In this document: piece after piece, positions 10,872 to 22,507 of the stretch | How the letters are laid out: every line of letters begins with the position of its first letter | Position numbering within the stretch: position 1 is the stretch's first letter | NCBI GenBank assembly: GCA_029747015.1 | Contig: JAKOGI010000110.1 | Location: 334,733 to 398,732 of the forward strand | DNA: 64,000 nucleotides | Reading direction: 5' to 3' | Source: Carnegiea gigantea | Lineage: Eukaryota; Streptophyta; Magnoliopsida; Caryophyllales; Cactaceae | The notes under the pieces: generated by a model | The model's database searches: none | What the model was told of the DNA's origin: nothing | What the model saw: the letters and a program-made list of their open reading frames with translations, nothing else | Program-made: the position numbers and the translations under genes

Positions 10872-12691
10872 CTAGCTTTTTCCGCGAGGAGGATTAAGAG
10901 GATGACAAGTCTCTTCTCCACCGGTGCTCCATAAGAAGCTTGCATACTTAGATGCATGGTAGGAGTTGTCTGGCTCAGCCGCCATGGCTTGTTGGAACCG
11001 CTCTTCTGCCCTCCATAGGTCCTTTCTCACCAGCCATAAGAAATTGGCATATTGACTGACTATCTCTGCGTCATTTGGATCCAATTGTATGGCTCTCTTG
11101 AAACATTGCTCAGCCCTGCAAAAATTTAACAGAAGGGCATAAACAAACAAATTAGTTAAAAAAGAGATGAAAGTAGTGCATCCTAGTTTGCTCTAAGTCC
11201 CATTGCAATCTCACAATGATTCAATTGGCCTCATGAACATCAAATGAGCCACCATTGCTAAAGAATCATATTGAGGAGGACATTATCATCTAATGAAGGC
11301 CAACATTAGGGATCTGGTGCGAGCATTAGAGACTTTACCAGTTGAGTAACTTAGCCGACTTAATGGTCTACAATATCTACTAGTAAAGGAAGTTCGAACG
11401 AGTATGTTATCAAAGGAGATGATAGATCATCTATTAAGACTATAATCTACTCATAACAGAACTAAATTTTTACATCAAACACTGCATAAACACGCTGAAA
11501 GAACTCGCATGAAGAAGAAGCTGCAGAAAATTACCTGTCATAATCGCGGGAAACAAGGCGAAGAAACTGAGCATAATTAGAGAGGAGTAGAGGATTATTA
11601 GGTTCCTGAGACAAACCAATCTGGTAAAGAAGATCAGTCCTATAATACTCCTCATAATCATCACTCTCAATCACCACCTCCACTGGTGAAATCAACTCCA
11701 AACTTTTCCCCTCCTCCGATTCACCCCTCTTCATCTTATTAGCCTCTTCCACCATTGAATTCCACAGCCCCACTTCTCTCTCCTCCATCCCTTCTAGAAC
11801 CTTTCTTGCGGGCACCCCTGATTTCTCCAATCCCAACTGCCCAATTCCCCAATTCTTCAAATTCTGCTCCATTTTCTCCCCCAATTGAACTCCCATTAGG
11901 GTTTCTTCATTCAATTGGTGTGTCTCTATTGAATGAGCTGCAAAATTGGAGGTGAGAACCATCACATCCAACATCAAATTAGGAGTTTTAGCAAAAACTT
12001 CTTTAAATAACCACACAAATGACGAAGTCATCTCTCTTTGAACTTTGCTAACAACCCCACTTAATTCTTCATCCAAAACCAACCCCCTTATCTTCAAAGC
12101 ATGGCATTGAACCTCCCTGATTATACACAAAGTCGAACAGCAAACATTACTAACTGGATCTTGAGGATTCACATTATCAACCAAATCCCCATAGCTTTCT
12201 CTCTCCTCCTCCAATCTCCGAAACCTCTGTTTCATTTTGATCATTCGAAGTGAAAGAGGGAGCTCAATACTACTAGCCCTCCGAGCAATGCAATCTCGGA
12301 TGACTTCATCCCTGGCGGGCCAATCAGGGGGCTCAGGACGGATGCCCAGCAAGGAAGGTTCTAGAACATCCACCCGAGAATCGGCGCTTCGAAACGACTT
12401 GGTAGAAAAATTGAGGTGCTGGTGCTTCGTCTTCTTGTGGGCATTACTCTGCTTAAGGGTGAAATCATCGATTTGGTGGGGGAAATCCTGGCCGTCGAAG
12501 CTGGCGGTGCAGGATCTACGGTAAGCTTGTGGGGTGGATTTGGAGCGGAGGAAGGAGGCGATGACTGCGGAGGAGGGGGAGTGAGAACGGAGGAGGCGGA
12601 GTTTGGTGATGGTGGGGGAAGAAGTGGAGGAGTTGTGAGGTGAAGGAGGAGTTACTTGGGCTACGTTCACTCTCATCCTTTTACTCCACAC
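10872..12691 (-). CDS. tetratricopeptide-repeat (TPR) protein
   Basis: This is a plant TPR-like protein of unknown specific role. It has two exons (12691-11535 and 11115-10872) with a GT-AG intron that splits an Arg codon, and the product is 466 aa. The N-terminal 100 residues are rich in Ser, Thr, Pro and basic residues and could include an organelle-targeting peptide. The middle (about 110-330) is helical with no motif I can name. The C terminus (about 350-460) has three TPR-like units, seen as repeats of P-N-x-P/A...NYAQFL, PNDAEIVSQYANFLW and PDNSYHASKYASFLW. The intron falls between the first and second units. The layout resembles Arabidopsis TPR-like proteins in which a C-terminal TPR block follows a long variable region. 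The first Met is chosen because the TATA box sits at a good distance; Met6 is an alternative start. TPRs usually bind other proteins, and no partner can be inferred here. Confidence 0.85.
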
Positions 12692-12818
12692 AGAAGAAGA
12701 TAATGATGGTGATGGAGAAGAAGGAAGAAGATGATGATGAAGAGGATGATGCTGATGACGGTGATGATTTCTGGGAAAAGTTGGGTTTGGCTCCGATGAA
12801 AAGGGAGAAGGTTGGGTC

Positions 12819-12826
12819 TTTATAAA
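12819..12826 (-). promoter_or_regulatory. TATA box of the TPR gene
   Basis: TTTATAAA reads the same on both strands and lies about 130 bases upstream of the chosen start codon. The leader between them is rich in AGAAGA/GATGAT triplets on the plus strand. Confidence 0.5.
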
Positions 12827-12897
12827 TCAATCGGTCAGAGCCTTTCACGAGTGTACCACGGATTGCAATCAGTGCGAAGTGCAGAAACGATTCTGGC

Positions 12898-13800
12898 TTT
12901 TTTTTTTTTTTTTTTTTAACTTTCATTTTTTTAACCCCAAAAAAAAAAAAAGTAATGGTTAGTATTCTTTCAGTTGAAAAATTAGACTGAAAAAATAAAA
13001 AAGAATAGAATTTATGAAAAGGCGTCAGAAGGAGTGGAAAAGGACTTTTTTGCCCTAAAAAAAAATGGAAATTAAATTTGAGGTTAGATGAGATAAGGAT
13101 GAAGATTGTTGGGATATTAGGTGATGTTTTGATCAAACTGACTTGCTAATTGCTACATATTTTGCATGTGTGAAAATACCTATGTAAATGTAATACTACT
13201 TGACATCAGTATGTTATGTCTCCATTAAATAAGGTTCTTTGAAAATATTCTGACTCCTAAAAACATTTTGCATTTTTTTTATGTATTACTTAGATTCAAT
13301 ATTTTTACTGTAAAAATAAAATTATTTATAATTATCGATACTGATCCAAGCGAAAATATCTAAGATAGATTCAGATTTGTCAGAAATTCATGTTCCCCAT
13401 TTTCCTTGCATTTTTTCATGTCTCTTGCTCCATATTACTACACCCACTGTCTCATATAAATTCGCAGAATAGTCAAATCAATTTATTTTGAGTTGATAGT
13501 AATAATTAACCTAAAATTTAGTACACTCAAGATTTTAGCTAATTACTCCTATTTAACTAGAAATTTATTGGAGGCACCAGGGTGTTTTTTGCTACGTGGA
13601 GGCACCTGCGGAGGAATCAGAAACTTAACCTGCCATTTTTTGCTGACAAAAAAAAAAAAATCAATCATTTTTTAAAACCTTTTTTTTCTTCTTCGTAAAG
13701 CATACCAACGTACAATAGCTAGCCACGTGGGCAATAATTCGATCACCCCACGTACACTGTAATGCACGTGAATGTTTCACGTGAAATCTAAGCCGAATAT
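12898..13800. other. intergenic upstream of the TPR gene, with three CACGTG boxes
   Basis: There is no gene here. A T18 run lies at about 12900. Three CACGTG hexamers (G-box type) lie at 13723-13728, 13765-13770 and 13778-13783. They are about 1 kb upstream of the TPR start, so a regulatory link is only possible, not shown. Confidence 0.4.
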
Positions 13801-15640
13801 CGAATCTCGAATCTTCATGGATCTAATAATCTTCTTATCCATGCATGGCAGAACCCTGGAGGAAGTACCATAGTACCCATATGCAAGTACTTTCTGGTTG
13901 GACAACATACAAAGTTTTGGCCCCTATGTCTAGCAGTCTTACACAAAGAAGATCGTCCCCGGGTCCAGTTTATGGAAGCAAATATCTGTTTAATACTGGT
14001 CTTCAGTTTGTGGAAATTAAGGCTCATTACGCTCCTTTTTGAAAAAGTATGATTATAATTAGGGATAATCGTTTTAACAATATATGCATTCAGATTGAAA
14101 AGAGTGAAAATACTTAGTTTTGATATAACAAGTGACTTTCACGGGGCCTGTTGGCTACACAAATTGATTCGGATTCTCCTAATTGGTGTGCTAATTATCG
14201 TGTTGTCAATTCTTGACTGATGGCCAATGGAAGGTGGAAGCATTACATAGATGTTTGCCATCTCTTCTAGCAGATTACATACAAAAGGTTGTTCGTTCAG
14301 TTGATCATGATGTTATGGATTATCCTCATTGGCATCTTAATAAAAGCAAGAAATTCTGTATATGTTCAGCTTATTCCTCACTTGTTTCTTGTGAAATCCC
14401 TAAAATTAAAGTTGCTACAATTATCTGAGCTCTCAAGCTCCCTTCCAAGATCAAATTTCATCCATGGCGACAAATGCATAAGTCCCTCCCAGTGGCTCAA
14501 ACTTTAGCCCGTTTCATACCTGAGCCGTACCCATCCTGTGTGATTTGTGGTGCTGCAGTGGAGGATTATTTTCATTTGTTTAGGAATTGCCCTTTAGCAG
14601 GAGCAACATGGACCCGATTTTTGCCTGATTATGATCGTAATAACTATAAACAATTCTTCTCTCTTCGCTGGCAAGAATGGTTGGAGTTTAACCTATCCAC
14701 CTCAGTTGGACCAAAATGACTATCCTTTTTGTTGTTGTGTGTTGGCATCTTTGGTGTTATAGAAATCGATGTGTTTTTGACGAAACATGTCAACAAACAC
14801 ATCGATTTTGGCTGTGCATTAATATTGAAGTAAATAGTGCTTTCTCCTTACAAGATCAGTACTTCAACACAGAACAAAGAATTATCTCTTGGAAACCACC
14901 AACAAAGCCAGCCTTTAAAATTAATGTGGAAGCCTTTAAGAGTGAAGATCGCACCTTTACTTTGGGTGCAGCCATTGTTCGTGATGCTGAGTTCCAATCG
15001 TTCATAGATATTACCAGAAGGATTGTGTCTCCTTGCATTTTGGAGATCTTGCTACTGACATTAAAGGAAGCCTTGACCCAAGCATGGCATATAATATTGA
15101 TCATCTTGAAATTGATTTGGAAAAGCAGATGATCAGTGAGCTACAATCTTGCCCAATGGGATGTAGATCCTATTTAAAGACTGGAAATGGAATGTCACTC
15201 TTAATTATGCCCATCGAGCTGTTAGCCTTATGGCGTCTGTGCTTGCCATTCTGAATCAAGGCCAAAAAGAGGCATTGATTGTGCAATTTGTACCACCAAG
15301 TAGCCTGGAGCCAGCACTGCAGTTAGACAAAGAAACATATCAGCTGGAGAGGACGATTCACGAGGATGATGTTTCGGATGATATGGCATAAACAAGGTAC
15401 CTGAATTATGGAGATGAAGGAGGTTTTTTTGGAGCAAGATGAAGCTGAAGGTCCCTTATTTTGGTTATTAGGTCTACCCTATTTGTGTGCATCACAATAT
15501 AGGGTTTGGAAGGATTGTAAAGGTGTACCCCCCGTTTTGTTTGGCTGTGCTTGGGTGGTTTTATTCGATGTTGGCCATTTTGGTGGCTGCAGGCCTGTTT
15601 GCTCTAGGTTTGTAATTATATGGTGATCTAATATAATTAT
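13800..15640 (+). pseudogene. LINE (non-LTR retrotransposon) ORF2 3' fragment
   Basis: This is a broken C-terminal part of a plant LINE polyprotein. Readable pieces on the plus strand, in shifting frames, come in the usual order. First is a TDGQWKVEALHRCLP-type segment (14216 onward). Next is the zinc-binding region that follows reverse transcriptase, with a C-x2-C-x8-H-x4-C array (14537-14590). Then comes a WHLWCYRNRCVFDE-type segment (14740 onward), and finally the start of an RNase H domain (FKINVEAF, then GAAIVRD, about 14915-14990). A later piece, AWHYNIDHLEIDLEKQ (about 15085), is in another frame. Stops and frameshifts abolish function. The reverse transcriptase core itself is absent. 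The last 250 bases are probably the element's 3' untranslated region. Confidence 0.75.
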
Positions 15641-17350
15641 CAACAATCTCCCCCCCCGAAAAAAGTCTAGCAGTCTTAACATTTTACATCTTTAACAATA
15701 AAACCACATATATTTTTGAGAAAAAATTAATAAAAATGGATCAAGTTTAATATGATCATCAACTAAATAACAATACAACAACTCCTAGTATATATCCCAC
15801 TTATGCGGAGTTTGAAAATATCTAGATGTAGGCAGAAAGAATAATTGCACATCTCGTGATGTTGTACTTCTGGTTTTGAATTTCTTTCCTTTCCTTTCGC
15901 TAAAACTATTAAGAATAGTGAGCAAAAAGGATGACAGTATCCTATAATCTCATAAGTAAAGCACTTAAACTTTGCCTCATGATAACTTGTTTCATTTTTG
16001 TTCTTTCTTTCTACATCAATAAGGTAGCAGATTAGCTGAGTTTTATATACATATTTTGTTATGCAGAAGATGACTTTATTTTAATCAGTAACTGAGTTAA
16101 CAATCAGTATAAATTAATACATAAATAAATCATTTGAAAGATAAGAACTCACACACCCTTGTAGATATGGCTTACATGAACTGAATGTCCAGTAAATCAT
16201 TCCTCCACTGTTTCCTTGTTTCTATCATTTCTGTTCATGCAGTCCTAGGCTTGATGATTACTGTGGATGTGCGTTGTGGGCTGAATAACGGGACTCTGTC
16301 AGGGTAGCCTAAAGTCTGCCTTTCTTTAAAGTGCATGGGCCAATTTACAGTTTTGAATGGGCCTTTTTATAACGAAGCCTAAAATGTCAAATAGGCCTGC
16401 TGTTTGTGTCTTGCCTTGTAACCACCCGCACTACCCACGGCTACTAGTAGGCTAGCAGCCATTAATTGCATAAGGTCATTTGTAGTTACTGGAATCTGTC
16501 CCAATCTCCCCTCTACCCCTCCCCAACTTCCTCATGCAGAAATTTTTCTTGTTACCGTTAACTTGTTTCATGGAACGGCATATATGGAAGACTGTATCAG
16601 AGTTCCTCCATGCATTTTAAATTTTCAATTCTTTCTTTATTTTATTTCTTTTTTTGTTTCAAAATCAGTTTTTTTTTGGGGGCTAAAAAAAGTGTATATT
16701 ATAATGTGAGTCCATAATAAATATTTTATGTAGTAATTCAAGTGAAGAAATGTAAGCTTTAAAAAATAGAATTTTTTACTAATATGGCAGGATAGAGTTC
16801 TCAAATTTAAAATATGTGGTGGGAATGCTCTAGCAGAGGTCCCAAACGCTACACTTCCCCCCCCCCCAAGGAGAAGCAAATGACGATACACAAGGTTTTT
16901 TTTTTCTTTTTTTAACTAGAAAATTACTTCTTTTTTTTAAAGGGAATGTCTAATAAGAATGGAGCATATATCCTTTTGTGTGGGAAGGTGGATCAAATAC
17001 ACTTAGCAGCGTCATGATAATCCGAACTTCTTTTTTTGTGTGGGAGGTGTTGTTGTTGTTGTAAGTTTATTTATATCTTTATGTCCTTGATTTACGACAA
17101 CAACAAAATCTTTAAGCCCTTGATATTTGATTAAGATGTGTAACTGAAATTTCAATAAATGATAATAATTTATATCTTTAATAAACATTAAAAAAAAGTA
17201 TCTCATGGAGAGTAAGTTTGAGGGATTAGAATATTATTTTCTGTGATCAGTTCCGACTTCACTTTTATCTGTTTTTTTTGGTTATTGCTTTTTGCTAATC
17301 TTAGAAATAATATTGAAGTTGCCCTTGCAAGATTTTTAGTGTTCACTGTA
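15640..17350. other. intergenic, no gene recognised
   Basis: AT-rich sequence with homopolymer runs (C11 at 16857-16867 followed by A, and several T runs). I see no supported coding region or element. Confidence 0.5.
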
Positions 17351-17351
17351 T

Positions 17352-17898
17352 ATTCCCCCTAGGGATGGCAACGGGGCGGGGTTTCCCCGACCCCGTTGGG
17401 GCCCCGCCCCGCAGCGGGGAAAATTCCCCGGACCCGCCGGGGACGGGGCGGGGGACAGGGGAAAATTCCTCCCCCGGCCACGGGACGGGGGCGGGGAGGG
17501 GGAAAATTCCCCCCATCCCCGGACCCGCTCCCCGTCGGGGAAATATACCCGTCCCCGAACCCGTTTCCCCGCCCGAAAATTTATTAAAATTACATATATA
17601 TATATATATATCCTTAATTTATTAGTTTAATTTCTCTTTTTTGTTTAGGGCTTATTGTTTGATTATTTTTATATTGGGCTCGTAATTTTCACTGTAATTG
17701 GGCTTGCATTTTGTGTAATCTCGTCACTAAAATTCGGGGAAGTGGGGCCCCGGCGGGGAACGGGGTCCCCGACGGGGCGGGGACGGGGGGAAAACAATCC
17801 CCGACAGTGGGGGCGGGGGACGGGGTGTTGAGCGGGGACGGGGGCGGGGGAATATTCCCCCCTCCCCGCCCCGCCCCGTTGCCATCCCTAATTCCCCC
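17352..17898. mobile_element. hAT-type non-autonomous element with perfect 8-bp target duplication
   Basis: The element spans 17360-17890 (531 bp). Its ends are perfect inverted repeats of 22 bp beginning TAGGGATGGCAACGGGGC. The flanking 8 bp on each side (17352-17359 and 17891-17898) are identical: ATTCCCCC. An 8-bp duplication and TA-starting ends are typical of hAT elements. Both end regions are very GC-rich, built of CGGGG/CCCCG units, and are inverted relative to each other. The centre (about 17580-17740) is AT-rich. There is no transposase. The GC-rich ends produce spurious open frames. I recall similar GGGATGGCAACGGGGCGGGG ends as common in plant genomes. Confidence 0.85.
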
Positions 17899-18779
17899 CC
17901 CCCCCCCCCCCAAATGAATGTCATCATCTCGCACATTTTTCATGGTCAGCTGTCGGCAAAAGAAACAATGCTAACACGAAATCCATACCACTAATATTAC
18001 CAGGCGCTTGAGTTTGTACAAAGTTTGTTTTATCATTTCTTCTACACGTTTCTTGCATAACATATTGAACAGATGACTTGATGCATGTGGTTTGTGTGTC
18101 TCTGCACAACAATCAGTTAGTTCATCTTTATCTTGAGGGTTTCTTTTACTATGCCCATGTATATGTGATAAATGCACTAAAATCGCTAAATGACAGTAAT
18201 ATATATATTTAGTGTGTATTTGTCGTATCGACATTTTTTAATATGTAATGCTCACGTGGTTTATAAGAGTGTGTATTCTTAGAAGTATAACATAGACTTT
18301 GCTAAATGGCTGATAGTTTTAACTCATTATTGGTTATTAGGGTGGAGAATTTGTCAGCCATAACAAATTTTAAAAGAGCACTTTTTTGCATAATCTTGTA
18401 ATTGAATTAAAATGCAAATAATCCAATTAAATATACAAATTCTTACAATTTTACACTATCAAATTCAACCCCCCCCCCCCAAAAAAAAAAACTCTTCATT
18501 TAGTTTCAAGACCAAAGAATTGTCTCTAAATGAACCTTTATTATTTTGCTATTTGTTACTTACAATCTTTTTTTTAAAAATGGCGTTACACTAGTCTCAA
18601 TCACTTGAAAATAAAGGCAACTTAATGGAGAGATTCCTTATATATTCAGAATTTAGACTTACAAGGCCCATTGGTTAAATTAGTCTCAGTGTAGTAGGTA
18701 CCAATCTTCCGTGTCTTGAATACAATTATTTTTCCCATCGAAGATGCTACTGGTCTAGTATTATGTGGTCCAAGTTTTT

Positions 18780-19245
18780 TTGGTTTGTTTAGTGGTGTAG
18801 CCGCACTGTGTCCGAGTTCAAACCAAGTTTGGTCGCATTGAGTTCAAGCTGAGCTTTGATAAATCTGAGTTTTCACCGAATTGAGTCCGAACTTTCACAA
18901 TAATTTTTTTTAATTTTACAATTTAAATATTTGCATAACTTAAGCTGAAAATTATTGAAAAATTCTTTAATTTAAAATACCACCACTCTAATTCAAAGTA
19001 AGAACTATGAGGTATAGGCTTTAATATTAAACTATAGACATCTAAAATGACACAAAGTATATGGATATCAATGAAGTCTAGGCTATTCTCCACCCAAAAT
19101 ACCTAAACGAGTTTGATCGAGCTAAGTCAAGCAAAACTTATTTAGGCTCATACTTTGCTCGATAGGTGGCCCAGTCGAGCCGAACTTTAGTCAAATCGGG
19201 CTCGAGCCAAGCTTTGATCGGGTCAGCTCGGTTCCTTTATGCCCC
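18780..19245. repeat. degenerate TE fragment rich in GAGTT-CGAGC motifs
   Basis: The sequence has repeated GAGTTCAAGCTGAGC / CGAGCCAAGCTTTGATCGGG-type words, with inverted copies in its two halves. Such words mark a common class of plant hAT-like MITEs. The ends are too diverged for me to place the inverted repeats or a target duplication. Confidence 0.4.
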
Positions 19246-20260
19246 ATGTTCATTCATGCCAACAAGATTTATTATAATTATTTAAGGATTAATGTAGAAA
19301 CTTAAATTCAATTAAATGTACATTAAATTTAACCGTTCATCGCAAGCATGATCCACGTAGAGACACTTCGGGAGAAGTAAAAATTAACTATTCTGAAATA
19401 GAGTGATTATATATGTTTTGCCGTAAGATACTTTTAAATATCTTATCTAATCCTAAATTATTGTGTTTTATGATTTAAAATCACCAAATTTTTAATGATT
19501 ATGCTTAATTATAAATTACTAAGCTTAAATGTTTATCGACTATCTTGAAAAATATTAAATGACACCTAATCGCATCAACCCTATCTGCTATTTAATTGTA
19601 CCAAATTTTAATTTTAAAATACGATAATATACTTTAAAATAAGACGCTTAAAAAGTGTTTTAAAATAAGATATTTATCATTTTGCTTTGAAATATATAAG
19701 AGATAACGCAATACGACCGAATCAAAGAGGAACTCAACTTCAAACCTAATTTTAGTTAAATTTCAATGACGACCTTCTCAAACAAGCTTGAAATGAAGCA
19801 CTACACCAAGCAGCATCCACGACAGAGTGGTAGCAAACCAATTGATTTAAATTAATGTTATTTGATTGGACTGCCACCTAACAACCACGACTGTCTGAAA
19901 AGGGCAGGCAATTGGGTTGTAAATGTTTATCAACAGGTATAGCACTATTCAATTGGATCGGACCTGATCCACTGCCCTGATACTTAATTAGATGAACGCC
20001 TCTAGAATTGTCTGATCCAGATTCCAAATCGGTTCCTCTTCTAGCTACTTCGATTTGTGTACGTGGTATTACTTGTGCTTAGTGTTGCAATTCACATTAT
20101 TTTTAGATTTTTTTTAATAAAAAAAGTAAGAATACAATCTAGTTAATTATTCTCTCAAAAGTTCTTCCTAAATTATTCTTATAGAGGATACGAAGAAAGT
20201 CTCTATGCGAAACCTCATTCCACACTATTGTGGAATGGAGTTGTAAACACAATTTTTGAG
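19246..20260. other. intergenic, no gene recognised
   Basis: AT-rich DNA. The 19420-19710 part appears related to 4280-4760 (shared AT-rich blocks), so it is probably an old repeat. Nothing else is recognised. Confidence 0.4.
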
Positions 20261-20262
20261 CC

Positions 20263-20792
20263 TGCAATAAATTAGACAAGAAATTGAGTAACGAATTGAA
20301 TTTTTGTATTTATATCAAAGAATATATGCAATCTCTGTATAACTGTTACAAGAACAAGTGCAACAAATCCTCTGATTCAATCTCCTTGAGTGAATTTGAA
20401 TGAATTTAATCCTGGAAGAGGGCCTAAGACATTTAATCTCAGTCAGGATATAAGTCTAAATCTCCATGCGTAGACGGCACGTATTTGAGGTGCTTGTTGT
20501 CTTCTGCCAGAGAGAAGTCTTGAGCTCTTGTGATTTTTCCTGAATACCGACCTCTAAAATGGGAGGAGTAGCTCTCCTTTTATAGAGGAACGGAATGCTG
20601 GTTTTCTGTTAATTATCCCTTAAACGAAAAGGAATAATGATTTATTTTCTGCATCATTGTGACACATGGCGCTTTTTGATTGGCTGTCATAATTATTTAC
20701 CAAATATTTAATTTAACACATGGCAGCGTATAATTAGGGAAAATAAACCACATGGCGGGTCTTGATTGGACGGATACTTTTTGTCTTCTACA
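20263..20792 (-). mobile_element. LTR-like or promoter-like segment abutting a LINE fragment
   Basis: On the minus strand this block starts TGTAGAAGAC and ends TTTATTGCA, giving TG...CA ends. Internally it has CCTCTATAAAAGG, a strong TATA box (20578-20585), about 215 bases from its start, followed by a leader-like stretch. That is the U3-R-U5 pattern of an LTR. No matching target duplication, PBS or second copy is seen in the window, so the boundaries are a guess. A promoter from another reverse-transcribing element is an alternative. Confidence 0.3.
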
Positions 20793-21470
20793 GGAGTGAC
20801 AAACCATATTTTGCTAACCAGTCGACCGCACAATTGTCTTGCCTAAAAATATGTGTGATGAGAACTTCGTTACAAAGTTGGAAGTAAGTGTGAATATCTT
20901 GGATCAATACTTGGGTTTCCCATGCTACTTGAATGTGTCACTGAACTGCTTAGATGCGGGTTTTATTGTCTCCCTCAATATGGATATCAGTGAAACCTGC
21001 TTGTAATGCTGCTCTGATGCCGCTTTTCATCGTTGTTGCTTCTGCTACCAAAACTGATGCTGCTCCGAGATAGAATGTTGTTGCTTAAATAAATCTCTCT
21101 TCCCAATTTCAAAGTGTGAAACCTCCTGTTGCTCCTTGTAACGTTTTGGATCCATCAAAATTGATTTTAATGGATCCTCCGTGTGGTCTTCTCCATGCTA
21201 CCCAATGAGTCTTCTTGCGGTTGACAACTGACTGGTTTGAGTTTTATATATGGAGTGGATGTATGAGTTTATTTCTAATACATCATCCGACACCAACTTT
21301 TTTGGCTCTTATTAATGTACTTTCTAGAATAGGTATTTCATTACCAAATACCATGTTGTTCCTTGTTTTCAATATACTCCAAAGTAACGAAAGTACTCTA
21401 TCTATTTTAACTACAGGGGTAGCAATCCTAGCACTTGATAACCTGTGTAAAATTTTCAGAATTTAAAAAC
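20793..21470 (-). pseudogene. LINE RNase H fragment
   Basis: The minus strand carries pieces of a LINE polyprotein C terminus. The first is LLWSILKTRNNMVFGNE (about 21370), then HWVAWRRPHGGSIKINFDGS (about 21205-21140), the usual start of the LINE RNase H domain. Later comes a GFTDIHIEGDN-type segment, and last DNCAVDWLAKYG (about 20830), the usual end of the domain. Stops and frameshifts separate them. It is not closely similar to the LINE piece at 13.8-15.6 kb in sequence, but it is the same class of element. Confidence 0.7.
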
Positions 21471-21479
21471 TTTTTGTGG

Positions 21480-22500
21480 GTCATTTAAAATTCGTCCCTT
21501 TATAAATAAAAATATCTGTAGATATAAGACTACATATATTGGAATTTTTCTCACACACAAAAGACGAGTGTAAAGGTCGAGACAAGTGTGATTTGAATTC
21601 AAATCTCTAACAACGTTGTGTATAGATTTTGCTAATTGATTTAATTAGCAATGACTCTGATCACACGTTTATAATACTTGAATCCTTCGCTACGCAACTT
21701 TTTGACAAACAAATTGTGTTTTAATTACTAGAAATGCATAGTATCCCTGTAGTACTTCGACTACTTTGCACTGCCACAAGATATAGAATAAAAAACCTTC
21801 CTTTGCCAAATTGCGTGCTTGCATCATTTTACATTCAATAACTAACCAATGACTTGATTTTTCAAAATTCAAAGAACTATCTAGCAAGTATCAGATAATG
21901 TGCAATGACTTTCCCTGCCGAATTAACACTTCTAAGCCAGCCACCTAAACTATTATTATTGACAATATGACATTGTATTGAACAAGACCTTATGTTCATT
22001 ATCGATCCTTTACTTTTGTTCATTAATATTATTGCTTTTTAGAACTAGGAAATGGGAGAAGAACAAAACGAAAAAGGGTTTAAAACCCCAATTTCTTTTT
22101 ATACCTAAAAAACATTATCCACCGAACAAACGATGATGTCCATAAAGTCTGCTTGATGCAATTTATTTACATAACAATTCGAATATATCAGACATTCCAT
22201 ACATCATCTTCCAAAATTTTTGTGGTAAAAATAAATAATCATGCCATATATGATACAAGATTTCACCCACACGATACAATCATACAAGTAGATGTAGTAA
22301 AAGAATAATCAAACTACAATCCCGGTTTAAATCCTTCTGTCCGATAAAACACACACACAGTATTCCTGCGTACAACAACAGGAAGACTATACATCCGGTC
22401 TGAGAGAGAACACGAGTCCACCCGTTCGTCCCGTCAAGATGACGCCGGTTTGACGCCGGAGTCAACTCAAAACTCGCACACCTCGTCAGACTGGACCCAA
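21480..22500. other. intergenic and 3' region of the HSPRO gene
   Basis: No coding region is supported. The 250 bases before 22508 probably hold the 3' untranslated region of the HSPRO-like gene. Confidence 0.4.
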
Positions 22501-22507
22501 AAAAAAA

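Noticed and set aside
12681..13136. Open frame of 151 codons upstream of the TPR gene
   Set aside because: It is low-complexity (poly-Lys, poly-Ser from simple repeats) and lies across the TATA box and leader of the TPR gene.
17365..17943. Overlapping Pro/Gly-rich open frames on both strands
   Set aside because: They are produced by the CCCCG/CGGGG units of the hAT element ends and have no codon or domain signal.
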